This document shows, in pieces, positions 22,320 to 33,699 of a stretch of 64,000 bases of DNA. The stretch's first letter is position 1. Every line of letters starts with the position of its first letter. Origin of the DNA: Hermodice carunculata. Its lineage: Eukaryota; Annelida; Polychaeta; Eunicida; Amphinomidae. Under the pieces are notes generated by a model. That model saw only the letters and a program-made list of their open reading frames with translations, searched no databases and had not been told where the DNA came from. A program made the translations under genes and the position numbers. The stretch lies in NCBI GenBank assembly GCA_964020975.1, contig OZ026622.1:61188259-61252258 (forward strand), read 5' to 3'.

Positions 22320-23860
22320 GTTGGGCAACAAGACTTAAAACGATTAGTATCATAGAACCATTCGACGAAACCTGCACAATATGTGAAGACAACGTTATTT
22401 GACATTTGTAATATGTTTATAACATAATGATACCAGAATAATATATTTTGAAACAGCATAACTACGACCTTTCAATTGTGCTCCTGCTAGTGCAATAGGA
22501 CGTTCTGTAAAATGACATGCCCATATATGGTCCAAGCTTGAGATATTTATCAATTAAATGGTATGCTCAGACCTTGGTGTATACATAAGTATTCATATAC
22601 AAGTAGATAATAGTAAAAATGCATTGTGTTTTATTTATTCTAATTTTGATTGCAATGAAACATAGAATCGTTACTTCGTGTGGTGATATACATCAATATG
22701 TATGTCACAGTCTAATGCTAAGTATTCTGTGTCACACAGAGTCGTAATTTACGGCTTTCTTCATCGCAATATTTGTAACAATATGTATTCTCAAATCGTT
22801 CTCCAGTATAAATACTGGTGATATCTCAAAATAATAGGTTAATGTTTTCTTTTTTTTCATTTGTCTATTCATTTCGTATTTTAAGCACTGTATCTCTGGC
22901 CGAAGCAGCTATACTAACAGAGGTCAAGGTATCGCAGACAACGTTTCAAACTCTCTTGAGTCACATTCATTTGTATAATAAATGAATCATACTGCTACTT
23001 TGTCGGTCGTGTCTTTGTGCGTATTTTTTAACTTGTACGTGTGTCAACACAAACCATAATTGCATTCCTTTAACTACTTTATTAAGTCTGGCTATGAACA
23101 CAGACTCTCAGAATTTTGGCACGGATGTCGTGTTACCAATGGAGTTTTGCATTACCAATGGAGTTTTGCATATTAGCAATGTGTTTAAAATTATGCAAAT
23201 AAAATTTGTTTGATTACTTAAAATTTTGCCAATCTGTTACATACGTAAAATGCAACGGACCTGCCACTTTCATGATAGTAAAACAAAGAGTCAAGCAAAT
23301 ATCTTTCAAATTTGTACTCACCAGAGCCAAGGTATACATAACAATGCCAATTAAATGCTTTTCAATCAATTTCCTTTCATTATATAATATACGTATCGCA
23401 AATTGGAATGGGAAGTTCATGGCGGAGTTAATGGTAGCACCACGTCAAGTCGAGACTTAGACAACATTTTTGCTGTTGGTCAAAGTACTTGAAGGTTTTC
23501 TTAAAGACAGGCATTTTTCTTGCATGCAAACAGTATATGTTCATCTTATTTTATCAACATAAAGATAAACCGCTGCTTTTCTGGGTGAAATCAGGCCAAA
23601 ACCAAGTATCTTGAGACATTTCATTCTAGATGAGTGAAGTGTTGTTGCATGCAGTCCGAATGAGGGGCTAAATTCCACTGGAAGTTACTACATCCCTATT
23701 TACCAGAGACCTGGCCACTGTCTCGACCTGAGACTAGGAAATTTCCTAGTCTCGGTTTCGATAGTGTGATAGCACTACATCCAGCCCAGTGTTAATACAT
23801 ATAAATAGTAATACAGTGGCTCAAACTGGTTCCTTTTATTGCAACAGGCCAAACGTTCCC
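22320..23860. other. Non-coding stretch, nothing recognised
   Basis: AT-rich. It has a 19-bp direct duplication (TTACCAATGGAGTTTTGCA) at about 23134-23171. No coding signal. Confidence 0.4.
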
Positions 23861-23862
23861 GT

Positions 23863-24057
23863 TTTATGTATGTATGTATGTATGTATGTATGTATGTATG
23901 TATGTATGTATGTATGTATGTATGTATTTAGGCAGGCTGGCAGGCATGTATGTATGTATGTATGTATGTATGTATGTATGTATGTATGTATGTATGTATG
24001 TATTTAGGCAGGCTGGCAGGCATGTATGTATGTATGTATGTATGTATGTATGTATGT
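23863..24057. repeat. (TATG)n array with 76-bp higher-order unit
   Basis: Three TATG tracts are separated by two identical spacers, TATTTAGGCAGGCTGGCAGG, starting at 23925 and 24001 (76 bp apart). Frames across it read MYVCMYVC and are artefacts. Confidence 0.95.
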
Positions 24058-24530
24058 TTATTTATCTAGATGAATACAGTACTTTAGAGAACTGATCTGT
24101 TTGAAGTGCCCCTAAAAGACAATACCCATATGGGAGTTACATAATATCACACAAGCTAACCTGGTTGATTTTTGTGACCAAAAAAAGGTAAATATATTCT
24201 TAGGGTTTTTTCGAAATTGCGGCAGTGTACTCGTTTTGTGCGCAATTTATGACATAAATTAAGCATTTTGTCATGCTTGGCATACAAGAGGATCATCTGA
24301 ATCTGACACCTGGGCTCTCTTTGAAGTACCCATACATAGGCAATGCTGTCTTGAGACAGACATGTGCAATTTGTTCCGTGTTCACACATACACACATTTT
24401 TGCTGCGAGACAGTTGCCTGACACTTTGAAGTCATACTGTTATGTGAGACAGTAAAGTTTAGGCAGTGTAATTGAGCTGGGGACAGCAAGGGTCGGCCGC
24501 ACAGGATAGACTAATTTGCAATCACTCAAA
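24058..24530. other. Non-coding stretch, nothing recognised
   Basis: No coding, RNA or repeat signal seen. Confidence 0.4.
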
Positions 24531-24556
24531 TACCGAGCAAAAATTCTTATGAACCA

Positions 24557-24639
24557 TAGCCGACCGAGCCATAGGCTCAAATCGGCGAGCGCCGGCTCAT
24601 TGTTAAGCTTGAGCCGGCTCTAAAAATTCTTGTCGGCTA
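24557..24639. repeat. GC-rich foldback sequence
   Basis: TAGCCGAC (24557) pairs with GTCGGCTA (24632). Inside are the palindromes GAGCCATAGGCTC (24566-24578) and GAGCCGGCTC (24611-24620), plus GAGCGCCGGCTC (24587-24598). AAAAATTCTT flanks both sides (about 24538 and 24622). A nested hairpin in otherwise AT-rich DNA. Confidence 0.65.
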
Positions 24640-24889
24640 CGATTTATATTTGTGTGTAAACATGAAATTTTTGTAACCAAAACTCTTTCTTAATTTCCTA
24701 CCCCTCCAATCGATTTTTGCGCCGACTTAAATTCGTACACCACACAAGCCAGAATCTCGAAATTTTGCATGGCCATAGCAACTATAATTAAAGTATGCAA
24801 AGTGTTTTGAATAGGCAAGATGTTGATAATAATAAATTACGGGTATTCAAAATTTCAATTACTTCTGGCTTTCAAGGAGTTTGCCACAC

Positions 24890-25225
24890 ACAATGGATAT
24901 GTGCGTTTCCCATTTCAGCTAGGCGACCGGTGCCAAAGGTTGCAGGTTCGAGTCCCGCTCGTTCCGAACTTGAAATATATCTTTTCGGCATTTCCTTAAC
25001 GCCGGTGGATTTAAGTCCCCGATTCTGGAAATATATGCCGACTCAGTAAATATACTGCATTACCGTGTTGATATGGCACTCGCACATAGCTACCTCCATT
25101 GAACCATTCTTTTAAGGAATGGGGATTTGGTCGAGTGGATATGTGCGTTTCCCATTTCAGCTAGGCGACTGGTGGCAAAGGTTGCAGGTTCGAGTCCCGC
25201 TCGTTCCGAACATGAAATATACAGA
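24890..25225 (+). mobile_element. tRNA-derived SINE, tandem dimer
   Basis: Two tRNA-like heads 242 bp apart. The second, complete head starts in GGGGATTTGGTCGAGTGG (25121; A-box-like TGGTCGAGTGG) and ends GCAGGTTCGAGTCCCGC (B-box GGTTCGAGTCC) then TCGTTCC, which can pair partly with the 5' GGAATGG as an acceptor stem. The middle contains TTCAGCT, which would place CAG in the anticodon loop, so a tRNA-Leu-like ancestor is a guess. The body between heads (TTTAAGTCCCCGATTCTGG, GTGTTGATATGGCACTCGC) equals that of the minus-strand locus at 13471-13790. Confidence 0.85.
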
Positions 25226-25392
25226 GATGTTTCATGAGGCTGCGCACATAAAAAATGGATAGAATTTTAAATTCATGCTAATTCGGATTGCTTTCACATT
25301 TTAAGGTTGAATCTCTTCAAAACTGTAATATATAAAAACATGCCATTCCAATATTACCATGCATGCTATGGGACATCCCATGCAGAGCATTA

Positions 25393-25471
25393 TCGGGTAT
25401 ATATAGTTAATACCCGAATGCCCGAAATTCGGGTATTGCAATATCCGGGTATCCGGCTGGGTATTACCCAG
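25393..25471. repeat. Cluster of three small palindromes with CGGGTAT core
   Basis: TCGGGTAT/ATACCCGA (25393-25417), CCCGAAATTCGGG (25421-25433) and CTGGGTATTACCCAG (25457-25471) follow each other within 80 bp. Confidence 0.6.
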
Positions 25472-25475
25472 TTTT

Positions 25476-26122
25476 GGGGAAAATAAACCAGATAAGCAAC
25501 CAGAAAATGCTCTGATTCTATGATCAGTAGTGACAGAAATGTGTAGCCTTTATATTTTGTCTGTGTTATTAGGCAACAGAATTGTGAAGACGCCATGATC
25601 AGGGCATGTATGATAGGATTTCTTAGTTAACCATCTCAATACAGCACTTATCTACCGCATAAAAGAAAATGTCTATATATATTAGCTTTCAGTGATTTGA
25701 GGATAATGTAATGACTTTGTAACTTTGATTTTTGCATATGTAAGAGCAAAGATACAAGCAAAAATAAGTGTTAGTCTGAAAGACCACATTTCAAATTTGT
25801 AATTTAGATGACTTAAAATAGTATTTCAAGAATGATACATCACGCTTCAAGTGAATACGGCTCCAAACTGATAAACACAATTACTAGTATGCAGAGGATT
25901 ATGTTTTATGTAAATTAATTCCGGTGTTCATACTGAAATACACAGTGTACACTTAATCCACACTTTATCCGAATATTTCTGAAATGATTTATATTAATAG
26001 ATTAAACCATGGTCCCAATGTTTCCACCAATGATTCTTCTTCACTTTTTCGAAAGATACTGCCGCTAACTTCTTTTGTTTCGGCATTATTTTTTATGCTG
26101 GACTTTGAAATCTTGCATAGTT
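25476..26122. other. Non-coding stretch left of the LTR element
   Basis: No coding or RNA signal. It ends in CACAT, the left target-site copy of the LTR element. Confidence 0.4.
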
Positions 26123-26127
26123 CACAT
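26123..26127. repeat. Target-site duplication, left (CACAT)
   Basis: The five bases directly left of the TGTTAC end of the LTR element equal the five right of its other end (35247-35251). A 5-bp duplication fits Ty3/Gypsy integrases. Confidence 0.85.
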
Positions 26128-26506
26128 TGTTACGAGGTGAGGCTACTCGATGCAGGTATTTCAGCTGCACGCACCAAAACCACAACTTTGAAACATACAG
26201 GTGTAATTATTGTAGAGGGAATATAAATCTTAATCTGGATAAGGGCAATAGACTGATATATGAACACACAACGGACAAAATGCAGTTTTACATCTCAATA
26301 CATTTTAATACTGCACATTAAAGACGTTCGGTACATTGGTCAAAAGAATTTAGAAATCTCTGGTTTTTTGGTGTGAACCAAGATATTGGCATTTGAAATA
26401 AAATGCAAGCAAAAATTGGCATGTCACGGTGCTACTTTTGTCGCTAGGTGGCGCTACATGTAAGGACTACAGAAATTTGATAGCAAACATTATATATGTT
26501 GGTAAA

Positions 26507-26540
<34 letters not shown>

Positions 26541-28575
26541 AAGGATGCAAAAATATGCATAAAATAACTCAATATGAGTGTATGCAGTGTATATCAAGCC
26601 TTTTATAACAAATATGTAGTCAAAACATGCTGTAATGTGACTTTAAATTCATCTCGTCTTGCAAAAATGTATAATTACTGACATTATTTTTAAAGTTTGA
26701 AATAGAAAAAATATTTGCAAATCCCTGAAAAATTGTAGGGGGTTTCCAAAATATGCACTGATTTCATTGATAAACAAAAAAAATCATACGCTGCTATTTT
26801 TTTCCACAATTGTACAAAGAATTCATGCATGTTGACTTAATTTGTTCTAAGTTTATAGGTACAAGGTATCCATTCATTGTCTAACCTCGATAACATATCA
26901 ATACACATGTATGTAGGTTAAATAAACGGCAGTACGTCGCTAATTTTATTTTCCAGTCATAATATATACTTTCATAGTTTTACTGAGAAGAAGCAAACAT
27001 TTGAAGATTCTTTCCATAGTCCAATACAGCAATGTGGAAAAAGAGGTAAAAATAAGAACATCAAAATTATACTTGCCTTAATACATTGTCGAATGGTAAC
27101 ACAGGCAGCACATGATCAAATATGCCTGTGACACCTTTTGACGCTGGGGTATTACTGTGGTTCCTCCCCCCCCCCCTTCATCCATCCCCAGTTGGGACAG
27201 TGTTTATCGTACCACATTCACAAGAAATGTAAAGTACACTGACCAAGCCATATCGTTTTTCTGATTCTGTATTTTTTAGGGACAATGTTTTTTTTTATAT
27301 TCCTCGCATACAAGATTATCGGCCAGTACACTTAGTTCCACTATTATACGACCTTCGGCCCAGTTATAACTGTCAGTGTTTACATGTGCATGTGGCATTT
27401 GGGGGGTGGGGTGGCACTTTCGACGGTGGCTTGGTCAGCGTTCGCTGATTGTGTACACGCATTTTGGTCTACCACTCCCGTGTTTCGCCTCCCATGAAAT
27501 GACTGCAAGTTTTGTTTCAAACAGAAACTTTCACCGAAGTGAGAAAAAGATTAGTACGGAAATGCTTACCAGCAAACTCCGTCGAGTCTACTGTCTAATG
27601 CAATATCACTTTATTTAAGTATCAATCAAGATACAAAACCACGGAAAACCTGTGTCTCTAAAGGTGCAATGTGTCTCTTCAAGGTGAGCACAAACCTTAT
27701 ACTGTATAATTTTGACTAGGCGTCGGTGCACTCGACCACCACAGCTCTATACCCAACTCTATTTATCGATGTCCGTTTTACATGAAACACCTAGAGAAAC
27801 ATGTATTAATTAATAGTAATTTACTTGCAGGGACCGAATGAACCGTGCACCACCGTCTGTTTAACCCAAACACTACATATCTTACACTTTCAAACACTGC
27901 GTAAGAAATGCATGGTTTGGGCGTCTAAATCAACACGGGGCAAAAGTGCTTTTGAAATAATATATACTCACTCCGTAATTTACATGAGTTATGTCCCTAT
28001 ATGCTTACTCTCACTTCCGTAAAACAATACGCAAAGTTTATGTGCCTCACATAATCACAATCCGCTTGGTAATACGAGAGATCTTGTGTTTTATAAACTT
28101 TTGAAATAAACACACGCTCCGTTCCAACATTCGAGTCTCTGTGTTATTTTACACACTGATGATTGAAAAGAACTTACATGATGAATTTACATTATGAGAT
28201 CTACAATTTTTGAATAAAACAGCAAACCAAAAACGCCTCGGCACAAACACACAACTTACTGCTCAAACCCTGATACAAACCAAATTAAACCGATGGAAAA
28301 GTAGACATCTCGTCCCAGTCCATCCTACACCCTGACTTGGCAAAGACTAACCTTCATACACACGGCCAGAATACGTGTTGGCCGTAGGATCACCAGGTCA
28401 GTCTAATTTTACTCTGGCCAAACCGGTCAAGATATAGTAGTCCTAGGGTGAGTTGGAATCTCCCACTAGCCAGTTCATTGGTCAAAGAAGGGGTCAGAGA
28501 ATATTAGCGCATGATTACCCACGCCTGCATGCAAGGATTTATTTTAACATGGGGAAGGGTATGTCGCTTGTAACA
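26128..28575 (-). repeat. 3' LTR of the Gypsy element
   Basis: It shares two long blocks with the other LTR (26128-26322 with 33700-33893; about 27483-28575 with 34136-35246). The centre, about 1.16 kb, is not shared. It runs TGTTACGAGG to CTTGTAACA on the plus strand. Confidence 0.9.
26324..27482. other. Unshared segment inside the 3' LTR
   Basis: About 1.16 kb here stands where the other LTR has about 0.24 kb of different sequence. It contains an A-run (about 26509-26538) and a C-run (27167-27177). It may be a foreign insertion or a recombination with another LTR variant. No coding region is recognised. Confidence 0.6.
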
Positions 28576-28600
28576 ATCCTCCCCCCCCCCCAAAATGCAA
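28576..28600 (-). promoter_or_regulatory. Polypurine tract of the Gypsy element
   Basis: On the minus strand a TTTTGGGGGG...GGAGGAT purine run directly abuts the 3' LTR. This is the expected place for the plus-strand primer. Confidence 0.7.
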
Positions 28601-28849
28601 AAGTGACAAACTTTTGTCATCTTTTGAGATGTTCAGATGTAACATGTTTAGATGTAACATGATTTTCACAATAATTATTGCTTATGCCTTTTATATGGTT
28701 ATATATATGTATGTGCAGAAGCATTTACATTGTAATATATATATATATATGAATAAGTTCTATAATACTTTATAGCATTATTACATGCACTATCATATGA
28801 CAAGACTCCATCATAGCACTCTAATGTTCATGTAGCAAGTTCAGAACCT

Positions 28850-30100
28850 CCATTTACACATATGCTCTGCTCAAAGCATCTGGTATTGCATTTGATTTTC
28901 CATTAATATGAAAAATTTCCAAGTCATATTCTTGTAGAAACAAACTCCATCTAGTAAGTCTTTGGTTCTTATTTCAAAACTTATGGAGATAAGAAATTGG
29001 ATTGTGATCAAAGAAAACCTGTACCTGCTTAACCCCCATGCTTACATACATCTCAAAATGTTGAACTGATAACACCAATTCCAATGTTTCTTTCTCAATG
29101 GTTGAATGATTGCGCTGGTGCTTATTCAGTTTTCTTGAAAAGTATGCCACAGGGTGATCATAACCTTGGGAATCCTCTTGGAAAATCATGCTCCCGACGG
29201 CGACATCATTAGAATCGACCGCCATTTTGAATCCTTTTCCAAAGTCTGGAGCCGACAATACAGGTGCATGTATAAGCGTTTTCTTGAGTGCTTCAAAGGC
29301 AATTTGACACTCTAGGGTCCAATGAAATCGAACCTTTGAACTTAAAAGTTCAGTCAATGGCAGTGCAACTTTAGAAAAGTTTCTACAAAATTTTCGATAG
29401 TACCCCACAGTACCAAGGAACTGTTTAATTTCCCTTTTGTTTACCGGCACTGGGAAATTTTTGATAGCTTCTACCTTTGCTGTTCTTGGCAGCAATTTTC
29501 CTTGGCCAACTGAATATCCCAAGTATACTACTTTTGCTTGACCAATCTCACATTTTGCAAAGTTCATTGTTAAATGAGCTTTAGTCAATCTTCCGAAGAA
29601 GTCTCAAATTTTGGCTACATGCTCTTCCCAAGAATCTGAACCAATGGCTACATCATCAATAAATACAGAGCATCCCTTCATTCCTTGTGTCATTTTGTTC
29701 ATTAATCGGACAAAGGTCGCAACAGCGTTTTTGAGGCCAAAGGGCATGACCCGGCACTGATAAAACCCATCTGGAGTGACAAAAACTGTAACTTCTTTTG
29801 ACCCTGGCGTCAATGGCACGGCCCAATATCTTTAAGTAGGTCAAATTTACTAATACAGATCGCAAGACCCAGCTGATCAATACAATCATCAATCCTCGGA
29901 TCAGGATAGCAATCGGACTTGGTAACCTGATTGACCTTTCGGAAATCAATACACATTCGATATGACCCATTAGGTTTTGGTTTTAGTGCCACTGGACTAC
30001 TCCAAGGTGAACCACTTTGTTCAATGAAATTGTTATCCAGCATGTATTTAACCTCCTTGTGAATAGCTTCCAGCTTAAAAGGATTCACTCTATATGGTCA
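28850..30100 (-). mobile_element. Gypsy element: reverse transcriptase and RNase H region
   Basis: Gypsy-type RT motifs appear in order: SPWSSPVALKPKPNGSYRMC with IDFRKVN (near 29950-30020), QCRVMPFGLKNA (near 29730), then FIDDVAIGS as the catalytic F/YxDD block. Next comes the connection region (FLGTVGYYRKFCRNFSK) and an RNase H (AVDSNDVAVGSMIFQ, HPVAYFSRKLNKHQRNHS, FFDHNPISYL). The pol region ends in an IPDALSRA block near 28855, a typical Gypsy RNase H end, with no integrase after it. Fossil. Confidence 0.88.
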
Positions 30101-30299
30101 CTGTTTTATAGGTTCTACATGATCTTTCAAAATGATGTTATGTTCTATCATTACTGTGCGACTAGGAATATCACGGAAAACTTCCAGAAACTCCTTGCTG
30201 TACCATGTCCTGCTTTTGACTTTCAGTCAAATGACCTAACTTCCCATCCAGATCAGCCAGTACTTCAGAATTTAATTTCGACCTGGACACTTATTTTCT

Positions 30300-31500
30300 A
30301 GATATTTAGTAACCGTATCTATATACCGTTCCTCTGAATCTTGATCTTCTAATTCAACCACGGCACATGTACCAACTTCCTTACTGTCCTCCTTTCTGTT
30401 CTCTTTTCTATCATGACTGGCTTTCATCATATTGATGTGACATATGCGTTTTTGCTTCCTTCTATCTGGAGTATGAATAATATAATCTACAGAGTTCAGC
30501 TTCTCTGCTACCGTAAAAGGCCCTTCAAACCTGGCTTTTAATTTTTCCCCAGGCAAAGGCAACAACAAGAGTACTTTATCTCCTGCAGAAAAAGTTCTAC
30601 TACGCATTTTCTTGTCATGCGAAGTTTTCATTTTCTTTTGAGTATCTACCAAGTTACTTTTTGCTGTTTGACATGCATCATGTAATTTGTCCTTGAACTT
30701 GGAAACATAATCCAAAGTAGTCACTGTTGGTATCTCTTGCTCCAACAAGCATTTTTCTTTGATCAACTTAAGTTGTCCTCTCACCTCATGGCCATATATC
30801 ATTTCAAATGGGTTGAAACCTGGGGACTCTCTAATTGTGAAAAGCAATAAATTTATGCCCTTGTCCCAGTCAGCCTCATGTTCTTGACAATAGGATTTTA
30901 TCATGGTCTTCAATGTTTGATGAAACCTCTCTATCTCCCCCTGTGTTTGCAGGTGATACACGCTGGACACTTTACGTTGTATTTCCAATTCTGCCAGTAC
31001 TTGTTGAAATAACCCGGATGTTATCTTCAAGCCTTGATCTGATCTAATCTGACGTGGTAATCCTACTTTAGTGAAGAAATAAATCAAAGCAGTCTCTATA
31101 GACTTAGTATTGATCCTCCTGATAGGTATTGCCTCAGGATACCTACTGACCACATCCATAATAGTAAGCAAATACATATTTCCGGACTTGGTTTTTGGAA
31201 GAGGACCAACACAGTCTATTATGACAGTATCGAAAGGATTTCCCACCACAGGTATAGGTATAAGTGGAGCTTTATCCAACGCTTCATTTGGTTTCCCGAC
31301 CACTTGACAAGTATGACAACTTTGACAAAAAGTCACCACGTCCTGTGTAACCCTGGCCAATAAAAATGTTTGGAAATTCTTTCCTGAGTTTTCTTAACCC
31401 CTAGATGTCCAGACAATGGTATATTGTGAGCTACTTGCATAATCTTACGTCTATATTCGATCGGTAACACAACCTGATGTTGTTCCCGCCAATCCTCATT
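30300..31500 (-). mobile_element. Gypsy element: integrase, upstream of RT
   Basis: The region has an HHCC zinc-binding module (SGHLGVKKTQERI...FYWPGL, then CQSCHTCQ). The core shows D in VIIDCVGPLP, D in RSDQGLK and E in GEIERFHQTLK, with 35 residues between the second D and E. The C-terminal GPF module reads LKARFEGPFTVAEKL. All three catalytic positions are acidic. Its place before RT is the feature that links the element to the Gmr1 group. Confidence 0.88.
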
Positions 31501-31899
31501 AGCACTAACATCACTTGGTTGCCATTTTCTCATCAAAATCCCATCATGCTTATAATAACCAATAGGTTCTTGAGCAACTTCTTCCAGTGAAACAGCACTA
31601 TTGTACACCGCTTCCAAAGTTGAATCCACCCGTTGTTTTTCTTTCAGTTCAGCTCTACTAAACACAGGCCCATTACTGCCCACGTCGTCTGCTGATTGGT
31701 CAGGCATTTCACAAAAAAAAGTCTCTGACAACACTACTTCGGGACCTTCTCCACCTGTAGTACCCATCTGGCCTATAGAACTTCGCTGCTCTGCTGCCTG
31801 CTGTTCTAACTTATGCGTCATACCATGTGTGGTCACACAAGCAGGAAATATTCCTGGTTAATGGTCCTGTAACTGCTCTGTACTTTCATTTCTACATGG

Positions 31900-32200
31900 C
31901 TGTAACGTGTACCTGGGAATGACCTCAACCTTAGGTCCTGCAATGTCATTACCGAGAAGAAAATCAACCCCCTCCATCGGTAATTTAGGTACTATTCCCA
32001 CACTCACAATGCCCTTTACGTAACTACACTCCAACCGTACTTCATGTAATGGGAACAACATTTCTTTACAATTGACTCCTGGAAGCCAAACATGGGCCAC
32101 TGGCGTCTTGCTATTTTCTGGAACAGCCCCCTCAAGCATCAATGACTGCACTGATCCAGTGTCACATAACACAATAACAGACATCATCTTTCCGCCCTCA
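31900..32200 (-). mobile_element. Gypsy element: retropepsin-like protease
   Basis: VLCDTGSVQSLML carries the DTGS active-site motif. FLLGNDIAGPKVEVIP follows about 70 residues later and matches the LLG.D flap-end motif of retroviral-type aspartic proteases. Confidence 0.8.
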
Positions 32201-32341
32201 TTCTGTGCCACAAAACCTTCTTATTTGAATCAATCATAAGACCCATTTTTAGAATCTGATGTAGGTTGATCAGACTTCAGCATAACAGGTTTTGAATTAG
32301 AGCCTTTTAACCCAAGTCTTATGGCTGTTTGCAACCCATAG

Positions 32342-33466
32342 CTATTGTATGTACCAACGCAATGGGTTTACCATTTTTTTCACTCCTGGTTTTAATTCAG
32401 GATGCAACTTCCAACACTTCTCTACAACATGGCTCGGGGACTTATAATGAGTACACGCTCTGTTTTGACCTTGATTTTTACTAAAGTTATCTTTGTTACC
32501 TGCAACATTTGAACCAGAATCAACTGACTCATATTTAGGACTTTTATCATCCTTAACTTTTCCTCTCTGAAAGAATCTACTACTACCACGGTCTTGCTGC
32601 ACTGCTTTATGTACCAAATGATACTCGTCAGCCGCTATGGCCGCTTCTTGGATAGTCTTTATTTTTCTCTCAACAAGGCAAGTACATACTTCACGTTGAA
32701 CATTTCCCCGGAATTCCTCCATAAGGATTAATTCTCTCAACTTGCCATAATCGCCCAATGCATTTTCGGAATTTAACCACCTGTCACATAAAACAACTTT
32801 TTCCCGCGCAAACTCAACATGCGTCTGTTTTGGATTTTTCTGCCAACTCCGAACTTTTTGCCGATACACCTCTGCAACTAGCTGATATGCTCTTAAAGTC
32901 TCCGTCTTAAAGGTATCGTAATTAGAAACTTGTTCTAAAGACAAAGCCGAATAGACGTCCAGACCTTTCCCTACTAGTGTTTGCTGAAGCAGCATGGTCC
33001 ACTTGTCACGTGGCCACTGCATTGTAATAGCGGTCTTTTCAAATGTGAAAAAGTACTTATCCATCTCCCGCTCATTGAATTTTGGGACCAATTTTGCCTG
33101 ATGCGCAATACTAAATGAACCACTCCCCGCTACGGGAATAGCCCTACCACTACCATGCTGTAGATCTAATTGACTGAACCGATATTCCTGGTCACGGTCA
33201 GCCTGCTCCTTCAATATACGCTGCGCTTTTTCTTCACTTTCCTTCTCAAATGCTTTAAACGCATCTTCACCGAAGAATCCTAGTTGTAACAACTGATCGC
33301 ACAATTGTTTGACAAGCGATGGTTTTAACAAATCCTTAGCCGAAATTACCTCTTGTAGGTCTAAATATTCAACCACTTTTTCCAGTTCCACTTTACTTAA
33401 TTTTCCGACTAGAAAACGGTTCAATTCCAGCTCCAAGAACTCTTTCGGTAAAAATTCGTCCCCCAT
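32342..33466 (-). mobile_element. Gypsy element: gag
   Basis: The likely start is the ATG at 33466 (MGDEFLPKEFLELELNRFLV), about 210 bp inside the LTR. It has a helical N-terminal region, a Glu/Lys-rich stretch, a capsid-like region (KLVPKFNEREMDKYFFTFEK with TAITMQWPRDKW), then VREEFRGN-like and AADEYHL blocks as in SCAN-related Gypsy capsids. A zinc-knuckle-like segment (ACTHYKSPSHVVEKCWK) lies near the C-terminus. Confidence 0.8.
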
Positions 33467-33676
33467 AGTGGTTTTGTATTTTTCCGAGGTAATAGACAAA
33501 ATACTAACCTCTATACACAGCAAAGCTACATACCATTGAACGACATGGAACAGTCCCATATACATTTGTGAAGGGAGGAAGGTCACAATCGAGATTTTTG
33601 GCCAGCTATTGAGATACACTCACTCAGAAGCGTGTTCCGATATCAGTCACTCTTCCTATTTACAGTAAATTCAATA

Positions 33677-33694
33677 ATCCCGGATGAGCCCCCA
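33677..33694 (-). promoter_or_regulatory. Primer-binding site, tRNA-Pro type
   Basis: On the minus strand TGGGGGCTCATCCGGGAT lies a few bases after the 5' LTR end. It differs at one of 18 bases from the well-known proline PBS of murine leukaemia viruses, so a tRNA-Pro primer is the likely partner. Confidence 0.85.
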
Positions 33695-33699
33695 AAATA

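Noticed and set aside
23863-24057. Possible CRISPR-like repeat-spacer array
   Set aside because: The repeats are a tetranucleotide microsatellite with identical spacers, in a eukaryotic context.
24890-25225. Functional tRNA genes
   Set aside because: The heads are embedded in a repeated 242-bp unit, have an imperfect acceptor stem and weak anticodon stem, and recur in opposite orientation at 13.5 kb. A SINE explains them better.
28453-28662. Short plus-strand frames inside the LTRs (also 27825-28022 and 34492-34689, which resemble each other)
   Set aside because: The resemblance comes only from their being in the two copies of the LTR.
28576-33699. Assignment of the LTR element to Ty1/Copia because integrase precedes RT
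   Set aside because: The RT, RNase H, GPF module, 5-bp target duplication and gag type are those of Ty3/Gypsy. Only the domain order is Copia-like.
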